Origin: Burkholderia sp. 8Y
GTDB lineage: Bacteria > Pseudomonadota > Gammaproteobacteria > Burkholderiales > Burkholderiaceae
Reading direction: 5' to 3'
Length of the DNA: 64,000 nucleotides
NCBI RefSeq assembly: GCF_902506145.1
Contig: NZ_LR733519.1
Span: forward strand, 1,292,157-1,356,156
The notes under the pieces were generated by a model that searched no databases, was not told the origin of the DNA, and saw only the letters and a list, made by a program, of their open reading frames with translations. Positions 52,515 to 61,451 of the stretch are shown here, piece by piece. How positions within the stretch are numbered: the first letter of the stretch is position 1; each line of letters begins with the position of its first letter. The position numbers were made by a program, and so were the translations under genes.

Positions 52515-53893
52515 GCACGCGCGTCGAGGTGCCGGGCGAAGCGCCGCGTTCAGCCGCCGCCTGGCTGCGCCTGCCGCGCACGCTCTTCGCGCGGCTGGCC
52601 GTGATCCTGCTCGTCGGGCTCGCGGTGGCGCAAGGCGCCGCGTTCTGGCTCACCATGACCGAGCGCGATCAGAGCATGACCAACGTGATGACCGGCTACG
52701 TCGAGCGCGAAGTGGCGAGTTCCGTCGCGCTGCTGGATCATCTGCCGCCCGCCGAACGCGCCGCGTGGCTGCCGCGGCTCGCGCGGCGCACCTACGATTT
52801 CATCCTCGGCCCCGGCGTCGGCGGCGCGCCGCCGGATGCGGCGTTGTCCGGGCGATTCGCGCAGTCGATCGCCGACGGCATCGGCAAGCGGTATCCGCTG
52901 ACGGTGAACGCGGTCCCCGGCCAAGGCGAACGCTTCCAGATTCACTTGCGCCTGTCCGACGGCTCGCCGCTCACCATCGACATGAGGCCCATGCACGGCA
53001 CGCCCGTGTCGAGCTGGCTGCCGTTTCTGCTGGCGCTGCAACTGGCGGTGCTGGTCGCGTGCTGCTGGCTCGCGGTGCGCCTCGCGACGCGCCCGCTCGC
53101 GCAACTGGCGCACGCCGCCGACACGCTCGGTCCCGATCTGAAGGGACAGCGCCTGCCCGAAGAAGGCCCGGACGAAGTGCTGCGCGCCGCGAAGGCGTTC
53201 AACGCGATGCAGGACCGCGTCGCGATGTACATGGCGCAGCGCATGCAGATTCTCGCGGCCATCACGCACGATCTGCAGACGCCGATCACGCGCATGCGCC
53301 TGCGCGTGGACGTGATGGACGACACCGCGACCGGCGCGAAGCTGCGGCAGGATTTGCAGGAGATGGAAACGCTCGTGAAGGAAGGCGTGACCTACGCGCG
53401 GACCTTGCACGGCACGCAGGAAGCGGCGGTGCGCGTGGACCCGGACGCGCTCATCGAAAGCATCGTCGATGACTACCGCGACGCGCGAAAGAGCGTGTCG
53501 CTCGAAGGACGCATCGGACATGCGATGGTGACGCGGCCGCAGGCGTTGCGGCGGATCGTCGGCAATCTCGTCGACAATGCGCTCAAGTTCTCGGGCGCGG
53601 CGGAAATCGAAATGAAGGCGCTCGCCGATGGCCGTGCGCGCATCGCGGTGATGGACCGCGGGCCGGGCATTCCGGAAGCGTCGCTAGAAGCGGTGTTCGA
53701 GCCTTTCGTGCGGCTGGAAGACTCACGCAATCGGGAAACGGGCGGTACGGGGCTGGGGCTTGCAATCGCGCGGCAACTCGCGCGGGCGATGGACGCCACG
53801 TTGACCTTGCATCCGCGTGAAGGCGGCGGGCTGGAAGCGCGGCTGGTGTTGGAACGCGCGTTTTCCTCGCATCGCGCGGGCGCTTTGTTGTGA
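52511..53893 (+). CDS. EnvZ-type membrane sensor histidine kinase
   Basis: A 460-residue kinase with TM1 about 27-48, a periplasmic domain of about 115 residues (49-165), TM2 about 168-190, HAMP, HisKA with His253 (ITHDLQTPITRM) and HATPase (NLVDNALKFS, DRGPGIP, GGTGLGLAIARQLA). It pairs with the preceding regulator. The last ~60 codons are the parent sequence of two decayed tandem copies that follow the gene, and its terminal residues (RAFSSHRAGALL) may have been altered by that rearrangement. Confidence 0.92.
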   Translation: MSTRVEVPGEAPRSAAAWLRLPRTLFARLAVILLVGLAVAQGAAFWLTMTERDQSMTNVMTGYVEREVASSVALLDHLPPAERAAWLPRLARRTYDFILGPGVGGAPPDAALSGRFAQSIADGIGKRYPLTVNAVPGQGERFQIHLRLSDGSPLTIDMRPMHGTPVSSWLPFLLALQLAVLVACCWLAVRLATRPLAQLAHAADTLGPDLKGQRLPEEGPDEVLRAAKAFNAMQDRVAMYMAQRMQILAAITHDLQTPITRMRLRVDVMDDTATGAKLRQDLQEMETLVKEGVTYARTLHGTQEAAVRVDPDALIESIVDDYRDARKSVSLEGRIGHAMVTRPQALRRIVGNLVDNALKFSGAAEIEMKALADGRARIAVMDRGPGIPEASLEAVFEPFVRLEDSRNRETGGTGLGLAIARQLARAMDATLTLHPREGGGLEARLVLERAFSSHRAGALL

Positions 53894-54245
53894 TGGGACG
53901 CCGGCTGGAAGCTCGTGGAATCGAGACACGCGCGGTGCGGGACTGCACTTACGATCGCGCTCAACTCGCGCGGGCAAACGCGACGTTGACCTGCATCCGC
54001 GTGAAGGCGGTCGGGTGTCGTGAACGGGCGTGTTCGCGTTGCATCGCGAAGGCACTTCCTCGCGACGCCGGCTGGAGGCTCGCGCAACGGAGGCACGGGC
54101 GGCGCGGAGCGGGGAATTGCGATCGCGCGGCAACTCGCGCGGGCGATGGACGCCACGCTGACCTGCATCCGCGTGAAGGCGGCGGTCTAAAAGCGCGGCT
54201 GGTGTTGAAACCGCGCGTGGCGTCGCATCGCGGGCAGTTCCTCAC
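53711..54245. repeat. Three tandem, decaying copies of the kinase gene 3' end
   Basis: The kinase 3' end (copy 1, from about 53711) is followed by copy 2 (about 53899-54061) and copy 3 (about 54066-54245). Copy 3 has 36 bases identical to copy 1 (54122-54157 versus 53765-53800). All share the GACC-T-GCATCCGCGTGAAGG core, with one T missing in copies 2 and 3, so they are frameshifted. In-frame stops are also present. No other gene lies in the 370 bases from 53894 to 54263. Confidence 0.8.
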
Positions 54246-54263
54246 GATGCAACGCCGCTTAAT

Positions 54264-54560
54264 TCACGGACGCGCGTACGGCGAGCCCAAACCGACGACA
54301 TCGTCGTGCCGCGCGCCCGATTGCGACGCGCCGCCCGCTGCGCCGCCATATGCGGCATCGCCCGAATGCACGCGTGCCAGCGCGGCCTCGATGTTCGTCG
54401 GATATTGCGAATGATCGCTCGCCGGGTTGTAGCCGGCCTGCGCGAGTTGCACGAACTCGGCGCGCACTTGCGCGCGAGTAACCTCGTTGCCGCTCTGCGC
54501 GAACGAAACGACGGGCGCGACAGCGAGCGCGGCGACTGCAAAGAGTTGAATGGCTTTCAT
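54264..54560 (-). CDS. DUF4148-family exported protein
   Basis: A 98-residue exported protein: a signal peptide (MKAIQLFAVAALAVAPVVSFA), then the DUF4148 segment (VTRAQVRAEFVQLAQAGYNP) and a Gly/Ala/Ser-rich C-terminus. Its upstream region contains the same GTATCCGGC.TGTTTC and GATAC-N5-GATAC elements as the other DUF4148 gene at 51088, so both are probably co-regulated. The decayed kinase repeats end just beyond its stop. Confidence 0.83.
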   Translation of the reverse strand: MKAIQLFAVAALAVAPVVSFAQSGNEVTRAQVRAEFVQLAQAGYNPASDHSQYPTNIEAALARVHSGDAAYGGAAGGASQSGARHDDVVGLGSPYARP

Positions 54561-54636
54561 GACGTTCTCCGAAGGTTAAGGGGTTGCAAGGCCGGATCTG
54601 ATCGGCCTTGCATGAGACGTATTAAAACGCGCGAAC

Positions 54637-54712
54637 GTATCCGGCTTGTTTCCGCGTCGGCTGCCCGCTGCAAGCGCATGTCTCACGCGCTGCGCCAGAT
54701 ACGTGGCGATAC
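54637..54712. promoter_or_regulatory. GATAC direct-repeat operator array B (upstream of DUF4148)
   Basis: GATAC-N5-GATAC sits at 54698-54712 on the plus strand, and GTATC-N6-GTTTC at 54637-54652 matches the element at 51410-51425 almost base for base (GTATCCGGC then TGTTTC). It lies in the 157-base gap between the dipZ-like stop and the DUF4148 start. Confidence 0.65.
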
Positions 54713-54717
54713 GAAAA

Positions 54718-56502
54718 TCAGCCGAAGGTGAACGCATACGCCCGCGCGCCGCTGTCGAGAAACTCGATCTCGAAGGTGCGGTCATCGACCGTTCCGCTCT
54801 GACGCACGAGCTGATAGAGGCGCGCGGTATCGACGACGCCGTTGCCGTTCGCATCGACGTCCGCGCCATGCGATGCGCCCGGCGCCGCGCCATCGACGGT
54901 GATGCGAAAGCGCACCGGCTTGCCGTCGGCGGCGGGCGCGAGCACGAGATGCAGGTCGCGCGCATGAAACCGATAGGCGATGCGCGCGTGCGGCGCGACC
55001 GGCACGGCCGCCTCCGCGCCGATGTTCCACTGCCCGCCGACCGCCCATTCGTTGAGCGCGAGACGTTGCGGCAGCGCGTAGGCGGCAGGCGCGTCGCGCA
55101 ACACTGGCTGGGCGGACGCCTGTCCTTCCGCCTCGCGATAGCCGACATACGTTTCGTTCGACGCCTCGTGCGCCGGGTCCGCAGCCACTTGCGTGCCGCT
55201 CGCCAGGACCGCTGGCCGCGCGGCGGCGTCCGGCGACGTACCCGCATCGCCCAGCAATTGCCGGATGACGTGCTCGGCTTGCTCGTAGCCGCCTTCGCCG
55301 AAGTGGTGATAGCGAATGCGCCCTTCCTGATCGACGATATAGAACGCCGGCCAATAGCGATTGCCGAACGCTTGCCAGATGCGGTAGTCGTTATCGACGG
55401 CAACGGGATACGACACGTGCAGATCCCGCAGCGCACGCTGAACGTTGCCCGTGTCGTGCTCGAAGCCGAATTCGGGCGTATGCACGCCGAGCACGACAAG
55501 CCCGTTGCCGCCGTACTCTTGTGCCCACGTCCGCAGGTAAGGCAGCGTGCGCAGGCAGTTGATGCACGAATACGTCCAGAAATTGACGACGACGACCTTG
55601 CCGCGCAACGCATCGCGGGAAAGCGGCGGGCCGTTGAGCCACTGCGTCGCGCCGTCGAGGGCGGGCAGCGCGCCTTGTACCGGAAGGCTCGCCGACGCGT
55701 TCGAAGCCGGCATCGCCACGCGCACGATGCGCGGCTTCTGCGCGTCGCCGCGTGCCGGAGCGTGCGCGGACAGCAACCCGACGAGCCGGCTTTCGATGCC
55801 ATCCGTCGAGACGCTACGGACGAGCGCGAGCACGCGCGTATCGACACCCGATGCGATCGCCGCGACGGTCAGCAGCACGAGCGCGCCCATCGCGCGGCGC
55901 ACGTGCTCGCCGATGCCGAACGACCGCTTGAGGCCGTCGAGCGCGCGCTTGCCGAGCGACGATGCCACCGCGAGCGCGCACGCCGCGCCTGTCGCGTAGG
56001 CCGCGAGCGCCGCGCCGGTGTGCCAGCTCGCGCCGTTGAGCGCCGCGCCGGACAGAATCGCGCCGAGTATCGGTCCCGCGCACGGCGCCCACAGCAGGCC
56101 GGTGGCCGCGCCGAGCAGCATTGCGGGGACGATCCGGCGCGATGCGCCCTGCGCCTGCGACCGCGCGGTGAAGCGATCCGCGAGCGCGGAAAGCGGAAGC
56201 GCAAGGCGCGCGGCGATAGCGGGAAAGAGCAGCGACGCGCCGAACAGCGCGAACAGGCCAAGCGCAAGCCAGCGGCCGTACTGGCTGAATTGCGCCGCGC
56301 CCGCGAGGCCCGCCGCGCCGAGGCCCGTGACGAGCGTGAACATGCCAGCGAGTCCGGCGAGAAGCGGCAGGCGGTCGGTGAGAAACGGCCGGTCTGAGCG
56401 TGCGAAGATGAACGGCACGACCGGCAGAATGCAGGGACTGAGCACGCTGAACGCGCCGCCCAGAAAAGCCACGATGATCAGCAACATGAGACCGTTCTCC
56501 AT
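54718..56502 (-). CDS. DipZ-like thiol-disulfide interchange protein (CcdA domain + thioredoxin-like + C-terminal domain)
   Basis: A 594-residue fusion. The N-terminal CcdA/DsbD-like membrane domain (about 1-225) has Cys24 (LSPCILP) and Cys141 (APCAGP), the pair that moves electrons across the membrane. A TlpA-like thioredoxin domain (about 265-420) has a Cys313-Ile-Asn-Cys316 site. A C-terminal beta-rich domain (about 440-594) ends ARAYAFTFG. It probably carries cytoplasmic reducing power to periplasmic thiols. It is divergent from a stand-alone thioredoxin with the same CINC site. Confidence 0.9.
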   Translation of the reverse strand: MENGLMLLIIVAFLGGAFSVLSPCILPVVPFIFARSDRPFLTDRLPLLAGLAGMFTLVTGLGAAGLAGAAQFSQYGRWLALGLFALFGASLLFPAIAARLALPLSALADRFTARSQAQGASRRIVPAMLLGAATGLLWAPCAGPILGAILSGAALNGASWHTGAALAAYATGAACALAVASSLGKRALDGLKRSFGIGEHVRRAMGALVLLTVAAIASGVDTRVLALVRSVSTDGIESRLVGLLSAHAPARGDAQKPRIVRVAMPASNASASLPVQGALPALDGATQWLNGPPLSRDALRGKVVVVNFWTYSCINCLRTLPYLRTWAQEYGGNGLVVLGVHTPEFGFEHDTGNVQRALRDLHVSYPVAVDNDYRIWQAFGNRYWPAFYIVDQEGRIRYHHFGEGGYEQAEHVIRQLLGDAGTSPDAAARPAVLASGTQVAADPAHEASNETYVGYREAEGQASAQPVLRDAPAAYALPQRLALNEWAVGGQWNIGAEAAVPVAPHARIAYRFHARDLHLVLAPAADGKPVRFRITVDGAAPGASHGADVDANGNGVVDTARLYQLVRQSGTVDDRTFEIEFLDSGARAYAFTFG

Positions 56503-56546
56503 GAAATGAGCGATGCGCCCCGTTCCACGTATTCGACGGCTTTCAT

Positions 56547-56654
56547 GTATCGCGCGAATGTCCCGAATCGGGCGTTATGTATCGCAATGTATCTGCTGCG
56601 CCCGGCGATACATGGCGATGCGATTGGCTTGACCGCCGGACATAGTGTGGATAC
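56547..56654. promoter_or_regulatory. GATAC direct-repeat operator array C (between dipZ-like and thioredoxin genes)
   Basis: The gap holds GTATC-N5-GTATC at 56579-56593 (minus-strand GATAC pair), GATAC-N5-GATGC at 56607-56621 and single GATAC/GTATC sites at 56547 and 56650. The last is about 54 bases before the thioredoxin start. The two divergent redox genes are therefore likely co-regulated. Confidence 0.65.
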
Positions 56655-56703
56655 ATCGACGCGCTGCAATACGGGCTGACATCAACCAACGAGGAGAGTC
56701 ATC

Positions 56704-57267
56704 ATGTTCGGTCGTCTCAGGATTGCGGCGGTCGCGCTGGGCATCGCGGCGACGGCGGCTTTTGCGGTATTCGCGTCGAACGGCGCGTCGGCGCTCGCGC
56801 CGGCGGCGATCGCAATCGGAGCGGAAGCGCCCGAATTCACGGGCATCGACAACTGGTTCAACAGCGCGCCGCTGCAGTTTAAGCAGTTGCGCGGCAAGGT
56901 CGTGCTCGTCGATTTCTGGACGTTCGACTGCATCAACTGCGCGCACACGCTGCCGTATATCAAGGCGTGGAACGCGCGCTATCGCGACAAGGGGCTCGTC
57001 GTGATCGGCGTGCATTCGCCGGAATTCGCGTTCGAGCGCGATACAGGCAATCTGAAGAAAGCGATAGCGAGCAACGGCATCACGTATCCGGTCGCGCAGG
57101 ACAATCAGTTCGCGACGTGGCGGGCGTATGGCAATCAGTACTGGCCGGCGCTTTATCTGATCGATCAGAACGGCAAGCTGGTGTATAGCCACTTCGGAGA
57201 AGGGCAGTATGCGCAGACGGAGGAGAAGATCAGGACGTTGTTGGGGGTTCGGGAGAAGGCGGAGTGA
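56704..57267 (+). CDS. Periplasmic TlpA/ResA-like thioredoxin family protein
   Basis: A 187-residue exported thioredoxin-fold protein. The hydrophobic N-terminus (about 1-30) is a signal peptide or anchor. The redox site is Cys76-Ile-Asn-Cys79 in DFWTFDCINCAHTLPY, with the cis-Pro-type region at QYWPALYLID. It is strongly similar over its whole length to the thioredoxin domain of the divergent DipZ-like protein, which could supply its electrons. A GAGGAGAG ribosome binding site precedes the ATG. Confidence 0.9.
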   Translation: MFGRLRIAAVALGIAATAAFAVFASNGASALAPAAIAIGAEAPEFTGIDNWFNSAPLQFKQLRGKVVLVDFWTFDCINCAHTLPYIKAWNARYRDKGLVVIGVHSPEFAFERDTGNLKKAIASNGITYPVAQDNQFATWRAYGNQYWPALYLIDQNGKLVYSHFGEGQYAQTEEKIRTLLGVREKAE

Positions 57268-57282
57268 AAGGCGGTGAGCTGC

Positions 57283-57310
57283 GTCAGCGCGGCGACGCTT
57301 CCGCGCTGAC
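57283..57310. terminator. Strong hairpin between convergent genes
   Basis: Perfect 10-base arms GTCAGCGCGG / CCGCGCTGAC with an 8-base loop lie between the thioredoxin stop and the convergent SDR stop. No T tract is present. It is probably a bidirectional terminator or attenuating structure. Confidence 0.5.
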
Positions 57311-57334
57311 TAGAGCCGACCAGGGCACCCCACC

Positions 57335-58126
57335 TCACAAATACTCCACGTTCCCATCCACGCTGATAGCCTGCCCCGTGACATTCCGGGCCGCGGGCGA
57401 TGCGAGAAAGAGCGACATCGCGGCGATATCCTCCACCGTCACCATGCGGCGCAGCGATATCTTCTTCAGATACTCGTCGCGCATGGCGTCGAACGTCGCG
57501 CCGACTGCTTCAGCGCGCGCCGCGATCACGCGATCCATCCGTTCGCCCTGTACCACGCCGGGCAGGATCGCGTTGACGCGGATATTGCTCGGCCCAAGCT
57601 CGATGGCGAGCGACTTCATGAGGCCGACGAGCGCCCATTTCGTCGCGGCATACGGCGTGCGAAACGCATAGCCGAGCCGCCCCGCCACCGATGACATCGT
57701 GACGATGCTCGCCTGCTCCGACGTTTCCTTCATGAGCGGTACCGCTTTGCGCAAGAAGTAGAACTGGCTGTTGAGATTCGTCGTGACGGTGCGTTCCCAT
57801 TGCACGGGATCGAGTTCTTCGACCGGCCCCGTCGGACCCGCGATGCCCGCGTTGTTGATCAGCAGGTCGAGGCCGCCGAGCGCGGCGCGCACCTCGTCGA
57901 TGACCTTATCCACCTGCTGCGAATCGCTTACGTCGGCCACGCACCCATGCAGCGACGCATGCGTTGCCGTGAAGCGTTCGACGGCCGCGGCATCCATATC
58001 GCAGATGAATACGTGCGCCTGCGTCTCGAGAAAGGCTTTCGCGATGCCCGCGCCGATGCCCGACGCCGCGCCGGTGATCAGCACGCGCAAGCCGGGCTGC
58101 GGTTTGAGAAGTTCGAATGTGTTCAT
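57335..58126 (-). CDS. SDR-family oxidoreductase, last gene of the BKACE operon
   Basis: A 263-residue classical SDR with TGAASGIG near residues 18-25, NNAGIAG and catalytic Tyr159/Lys163 (TPYAATKWA). The C-terminus ends in the usual GQAISVDGNVEYL segment. It lies 43 bases downstream of a second SDR gene in an operon with an MFS transporter and a beta-keto acid cleavage enzyme. A 3-hydroxy acid or related alcohol is the likely substrate class. Confidence 0.88.
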   Translation of the reverse strand: MNTFELLKPQPGLRVLITGAASGIGAGIAKAFLETQAHVFICDMDAAAVERFTATHASLHGCVADVSDSQQVDKVIDEVRAALGGLDLLINNAGIAGPTGPVEELDPVQWERTVTTNLNSQFYFLRKAVPLMKETSEQASIVTMSSVAGRLGYAFRTPYAATKWALVGLMKSLAIELGPSNIRVNAILPGVVQGERMDRVIAARAEAVGATFDAMRDEYLKKISLRRMVTVEDIAAMSLFLASPAARNVTGQAISVDGNVEYL

Positions 58127-58169
58127 GTCCGGTCTGCACCATGCGGTAGCGCGCGGCCGTATCGAAGCA

Positions 58170-58910
58170 TCACAGCGTCATGCCGCCGGATACCTCGATC
58201 ACCGCGCCGTTGATATAGCTCGCTTCGTCGCTTGCGAGAAAGGCGTACACGTTGGCGATTTCTTCGGGCCGCCCGAGCCGTCCGAGCGGCACTTGCGCGC
58301 GCATCTTGCCGAGCACGTCGTCCGGAATGGTGGACAGAATCGGCGTCTCGACGAAACCCGGCGCGACCGCATTGACGCGAATGCCCTTCGGTCCCAGCTC
58401 GCGGCTCCAGGTCTTCGTGAAGCCGATCACGCCGAATTTCGACGCCGCGTAATTCGTCTGCCCGAAGTTGCCATAGATGCCGACCACCGAGCTCGCATTG
58501 AGAATCACGCCCGAGCCTTGCGCGATCATGCCGTCGACGACCGCCTGACTTGCGTGAAAGACGGCGCGCAGATTTACGTCGATCACGGCATCGAACTGTT
58601 CGATGGTCATCTTCTGCAGGCGCGCATCGCGCGTGATGCCCGCGTTGTTCACGAGCACGTCGATTCTGCCGTGGCGCTCGCGCACGGCTGCGACCATCGC
58701 ATTCACGCTCTCACGGTCGGACATGTCGACGCGAAACGCGGAGCCTTCGGCGCCCGCCTCGCGGCATTGCGCGATCACGTCCTTCGCGGCGGCGTCGTTG
58801 ATATCGCACGCGATAACGACCGCGCCTTCGCGCGCGAACTTCAATGCGGTGGCCGCGCCGATGCCCTGGCCCGCGCCCGTGATGATGGCTACTTTGTTCT
58901 TGAGTCTCAT
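58170..58910 (-). CDS. FabG-like SDR (3-hydroxyacyl/3-hydroxy acid dehydrogenase)
   Basis: A 246-residue SDR highly like FabG/PhbB-type reductases: TGAGQGIG at 11-18, NNAGITRD, catalytic Tyr154/Lys158 (TNYAASKFG) and the C-terminal [15 protein letters not shown]. In this operon it could oxidise a 3-hydroxy acid to the beta-keto acid used by the cleavage enzyme at 60358. It lies 22 bases downstream of the MFS gene. Confidence 0.88.
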   Translation of the reverse strand: MRLKNKVAIITGAGQGIGAATALKFAREGAVVIACDINDAAAKDVIAQCREAGAEGSAFRVDMSDRESVNAMVAAVRERHGRIDVLVNNAGITRDARLQKMTIEQFDAVIDVNLRAVFHASQAVVDGMIAQGSGVILNASSVVGIYGNFGQTNYAASKFGVIGFTKTWSRELGPKGIRVNAVAPGFVETPILSTIPDDVLGKMRAQVPLGRLGRPEEIANVYAFLASDEASYINGAVIEVSGGMTL

Positions 58911-58932
58911 CGTTTCAGTCTTCTCGTGTCAG

Positions 58933-60282
58933 TCAGGAGTGAATGGCCGCCTTGGCATTGCTCATCGCCGATGCCGCGCCCGCTTCGCGCCGGATCGCTC
59001 TCGCGAATACCGGCACGAGCGCGAGCCCCAGCACCGATGCCACGACGATCACGAGGAAGCCCGAATCGCTGCGCCCCGTGACGGTCTCGGTCATGCCGAA
59101 CAGATACGGTCCGACGAATCCGCCGATCAGCCCGATCGTGTTGATGAACGCGAGGCCCGCCGCTGCCTGAATGCCCTGCAGCCGCTTCATCGCGATCGCC
59201 CAATACGAAGGCAGGACGCCGCCGCCGAAAAACGCCGTGACCGCGAGCAATGTCATGCGCGCCGCCGGATGGGACGCCGCGACGAACGCACACGCGCCCG
59301 CGACGAGCCCAGCCGTGAGTATGCCCAGATACACGCAGTCGTTGCCATAGCGCCGATGAATGCGCGGCAGAATCAGCACGCCCAGCAGGAAACCCACGCC
59401 GACGCTGCTCGACAGCAGACCGACGAGAAACGGCGTGTTGACGTGCATCTGATGAATCATCGCGGGCGTGAAGAAGTACAGTCCTACGAAGGCCACCTGA
59501 TTCAGAAAGTAGATGAGTCCGATGAGCACCGTCGTCGGCCGCTTGAGCGCCGCGAGCCAGTCCGCCGACGTCAGTTCCGGATGACCATGCGTGTCGATGA
59601 CCGCGCGCGCTTCGAGGGCTCGCGCTTCGTCGGCGGAAAGCCAGCGGGCATCGTGCGGACGCTCCGGCAGCTTGAAATACAGCAGCACGCCCGCGAGCAC
59701 GCTCGGAATGCCTTCGATCATGAACATCCACTGCCAGCCGTGCAGGCCGCCCATGCCGCCCAACTGCATCAGCGCACCGCCGATCGGATTGCCGAGCACG
59801 AGCGCGAGCGCGGGCGCCGTGTAGATCCAGCCGACCGCGATAGGCCGGTCGGCAGGCGCGAACCACAGCGTGACCATGTACATGAGCGCGGGAAAAAGGC
59901 CCGCTTCGGCGATGCCCAACAGCACGCGCAGCACATAGAACGACCACTCGCCCTGCACGAACATCATCGCGGTGGAAAGAATGCCCCAGCTCACTGCGAT
60001 GCGCGCGATCCAGCGGCGCGGCCCCACGCGATGCGCCGCGAGATTGCTCGGCACTTCCAGCAGCGCATAGCCGATGAAGAAGATGCCCGAACCCAGCCCA
60101 TAGGCGGCGGCGCTGATGCCCACGTCGGCCGCGAGCTGCACCTTGGCGAGCGCCACGTTCGTGCGGTCGAGAAAGGACATGAAATAGATCGCGCACATGA
60201 GCGGGATGAGCCGCAGCATCGCTTTGCGTGTCGCGGCGCGATGTATCGCGTCGACCGTGTCGTTGAGAGCGCCGGTGTTCAT
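58933..60282 (-). CDS. MFS transporter of the anion:cation symporter (ACS) type
   Basis: A 449-residue membrane protein with about 12 hydrophobic segments and a central loop. The N-terminal MCAIYFMSFLDRTNVALAKVQL pattern is diagnostic of the ACS family (sugar acid, tartrate, phthalate and phenylpropionate carriers). It presumably imports the organic acid degraded by its operon partners. Confidence 0.9.
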   Translation of the reverse strand: MNTGALNDTVDAIHRAATRKAMLRLIPLMCAIYFMSFLDRTNVALAKVQLAADVGISAAAYGLGSGIFFIGYALLEVPSNLAAHRVGPRRWIARIAVSWGILSTAMMFVQGEWSFYVLRVLLGIAEAGLFPALMYMVTLWFAPADRPIAVGWIYTAPALALVLGNPIGGALMQLGGMGGLHGWQWMFMIEGIPSVLAGVLLYFKLPERPHDARWLSADEARALEARAVIDTHGHPELTSADWLAALKRPTTVLIGLIYFLNQVAFVGLYFFTPAMIHQMHVNTPFLVGLLSSSVGVGFLLGVLILPRIHRRYGNDCVYLGILTAGLVAGACAFVAASHPAARMTLLAVTAFFGGGVLPSYWAIAMKRLQGIQAAAGLAFINTIGLIGGFVGPYLFGMTETVTGRSDSGFLVIVVASVLGLALVPVFARAIRREAGAASAMSNAKAAIHS

Positions 60283-60357
60283 GTTGTCTCCTGAAAGAAG
60301 GGCTGCCGTTGTTATGAGTTGCTTTGGTCGGGCAGCGTGGATTCGATGAGTGTGTTG

Positions 60358-61296
60358 TCAGAGCGTGACCTGATCGCGTCCCTTGAGGCCGAGCATGGCG
60401 CGCGCATCCGCAGGCGTCGCAATCTCGAACGACAGTTCTTCGAGAATGCGTCGGATCTTCCTGACCTGCTGCGCGTTCGATTCGGCCTTCACGCCCTTCG
60501 CGAGATAGATGCTGTCTTCCAGGCCGACGCGCACGTTGCCGCCGAGAATCGCGCTCATCGCGACGAGCGGCATCTGATGACGTCCCGCGCCGAGCACGGA
60601 AAACAGGTAGTCGTCGCGTCCGAACAGGCGGTCAGCGGTCGCGCGCATCACGGTCATGTTCTCCGGGTCCGCGCCCATGCCGCCGAGAATGCCGAACACC
60701 GACTGGATGAAGAACGGCGGCTTCACGAGCCCCTGATCCACGAAATGCGCGAGATTGTAGAGATGCCCGAGGTCGTAACACTCGAACTCGAAGCGCGTGC
60801 CCTTGCCGCCCAGTTCGAGCAGAATGTGCTTGATGTCCTTGAACGTGTTGCGAAAGATCATGTCTTCCATGCCTTCCACGTAGCCCTTTTCCCATTCGTA
60901 ACGCCACGTCGAAATCTTCGACGCAAGCGGATGAATCGAGAAGTTCATCGAACCCATGTTGAGCGAGCACATCTCGGGCGCCGCGCTCAAGGGATACGCG
61001 AGCCGTTCTTCGAGCGTCATGCGCGTGCTGCCGCCCGTCGTGATGTTGATGACGGCATCGGTCGAATCCGCGATGGCGGGCACGAACTGCCTGAAGATAT
61101 CGGGGCTAGGCGTGGGGCGTCCGTCGATGGGATCGCGCGCATGCAGATGAATGATCGCGGCGCCGGCTTCAGCGGCTTCGACCGCCTGCGTGCGGATGTC
61201 TTCGGGCGTGAGCGGCAGATGCTCCGACATCGAAGGAACGTGCGTGGCGCCCGTGATGGCGCACGAAATGATCACCTTGCGGCCGGGATTGCTCAT
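60358..61296 (-). CDS. Beta-keto acid cleavage enzyme (BKACE, 3-keto-5-aminohexanoate cleavage family)
   Basis: A 312-residue TIM-barrel enzyme of the DUF849/BKACE family. The zinc ligands His50 and His52 are seen in IIHLHARDP, and a conserved Glu is expected near residue 230. The family condenses a beta-keto acid with acetyl-CoA to give acetoacetate and a shorter CoA ester. Substrates vary (3-keto-5-aminohexanoate, dehydrocarnitine, beta-ketoglutarate and others). The ATG at 61296 begins the normal N-terminus; an upstream extension is not needed. First gene of a four-gene operon. Confidence 0.9.
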   Translation of the reverse strand: MSNPGRKVIISCAITGATHVPSMSEHLPLTPEDIRTQAVEAAEAGAAIIHLHARDPIDGRPTPSPDIFRQFVPAIADSTDAVINITTGGSTRMTLEERLAYPLSAAPEMCSLNMGSMNFSIHPLASKISTWRYEWEKGYVEGMEDMIFRNTFKDIKHILLELGGKGTRFEFECYDLGHLYNLAHFVDQGLVKPPFFIQSVFGILGGMGADPENMTVMRATADRLFGRDDYLFSVLGAGRHQMPLVAMSAILGGNVRVGLEDSIYLAKGVKAESNAQQVRKIRRILEELSFEIATPADARAMLGLKGRDQVTL

Positions 61297-61451
61297 GATG
61301 CGGTCCTCGTCTCCATGCCTGATTCTTGCCGCCGCGCTGTGCGCAACGGCGGCTTGTGACACTGATCTTATTGAGTTAGCATCCCGCCCGAAAGGTCATT
61401 TCCGGACAGGCGAGAGTCCTGCGAGGACATAGCGAATTCAGCGAGAAAGTC

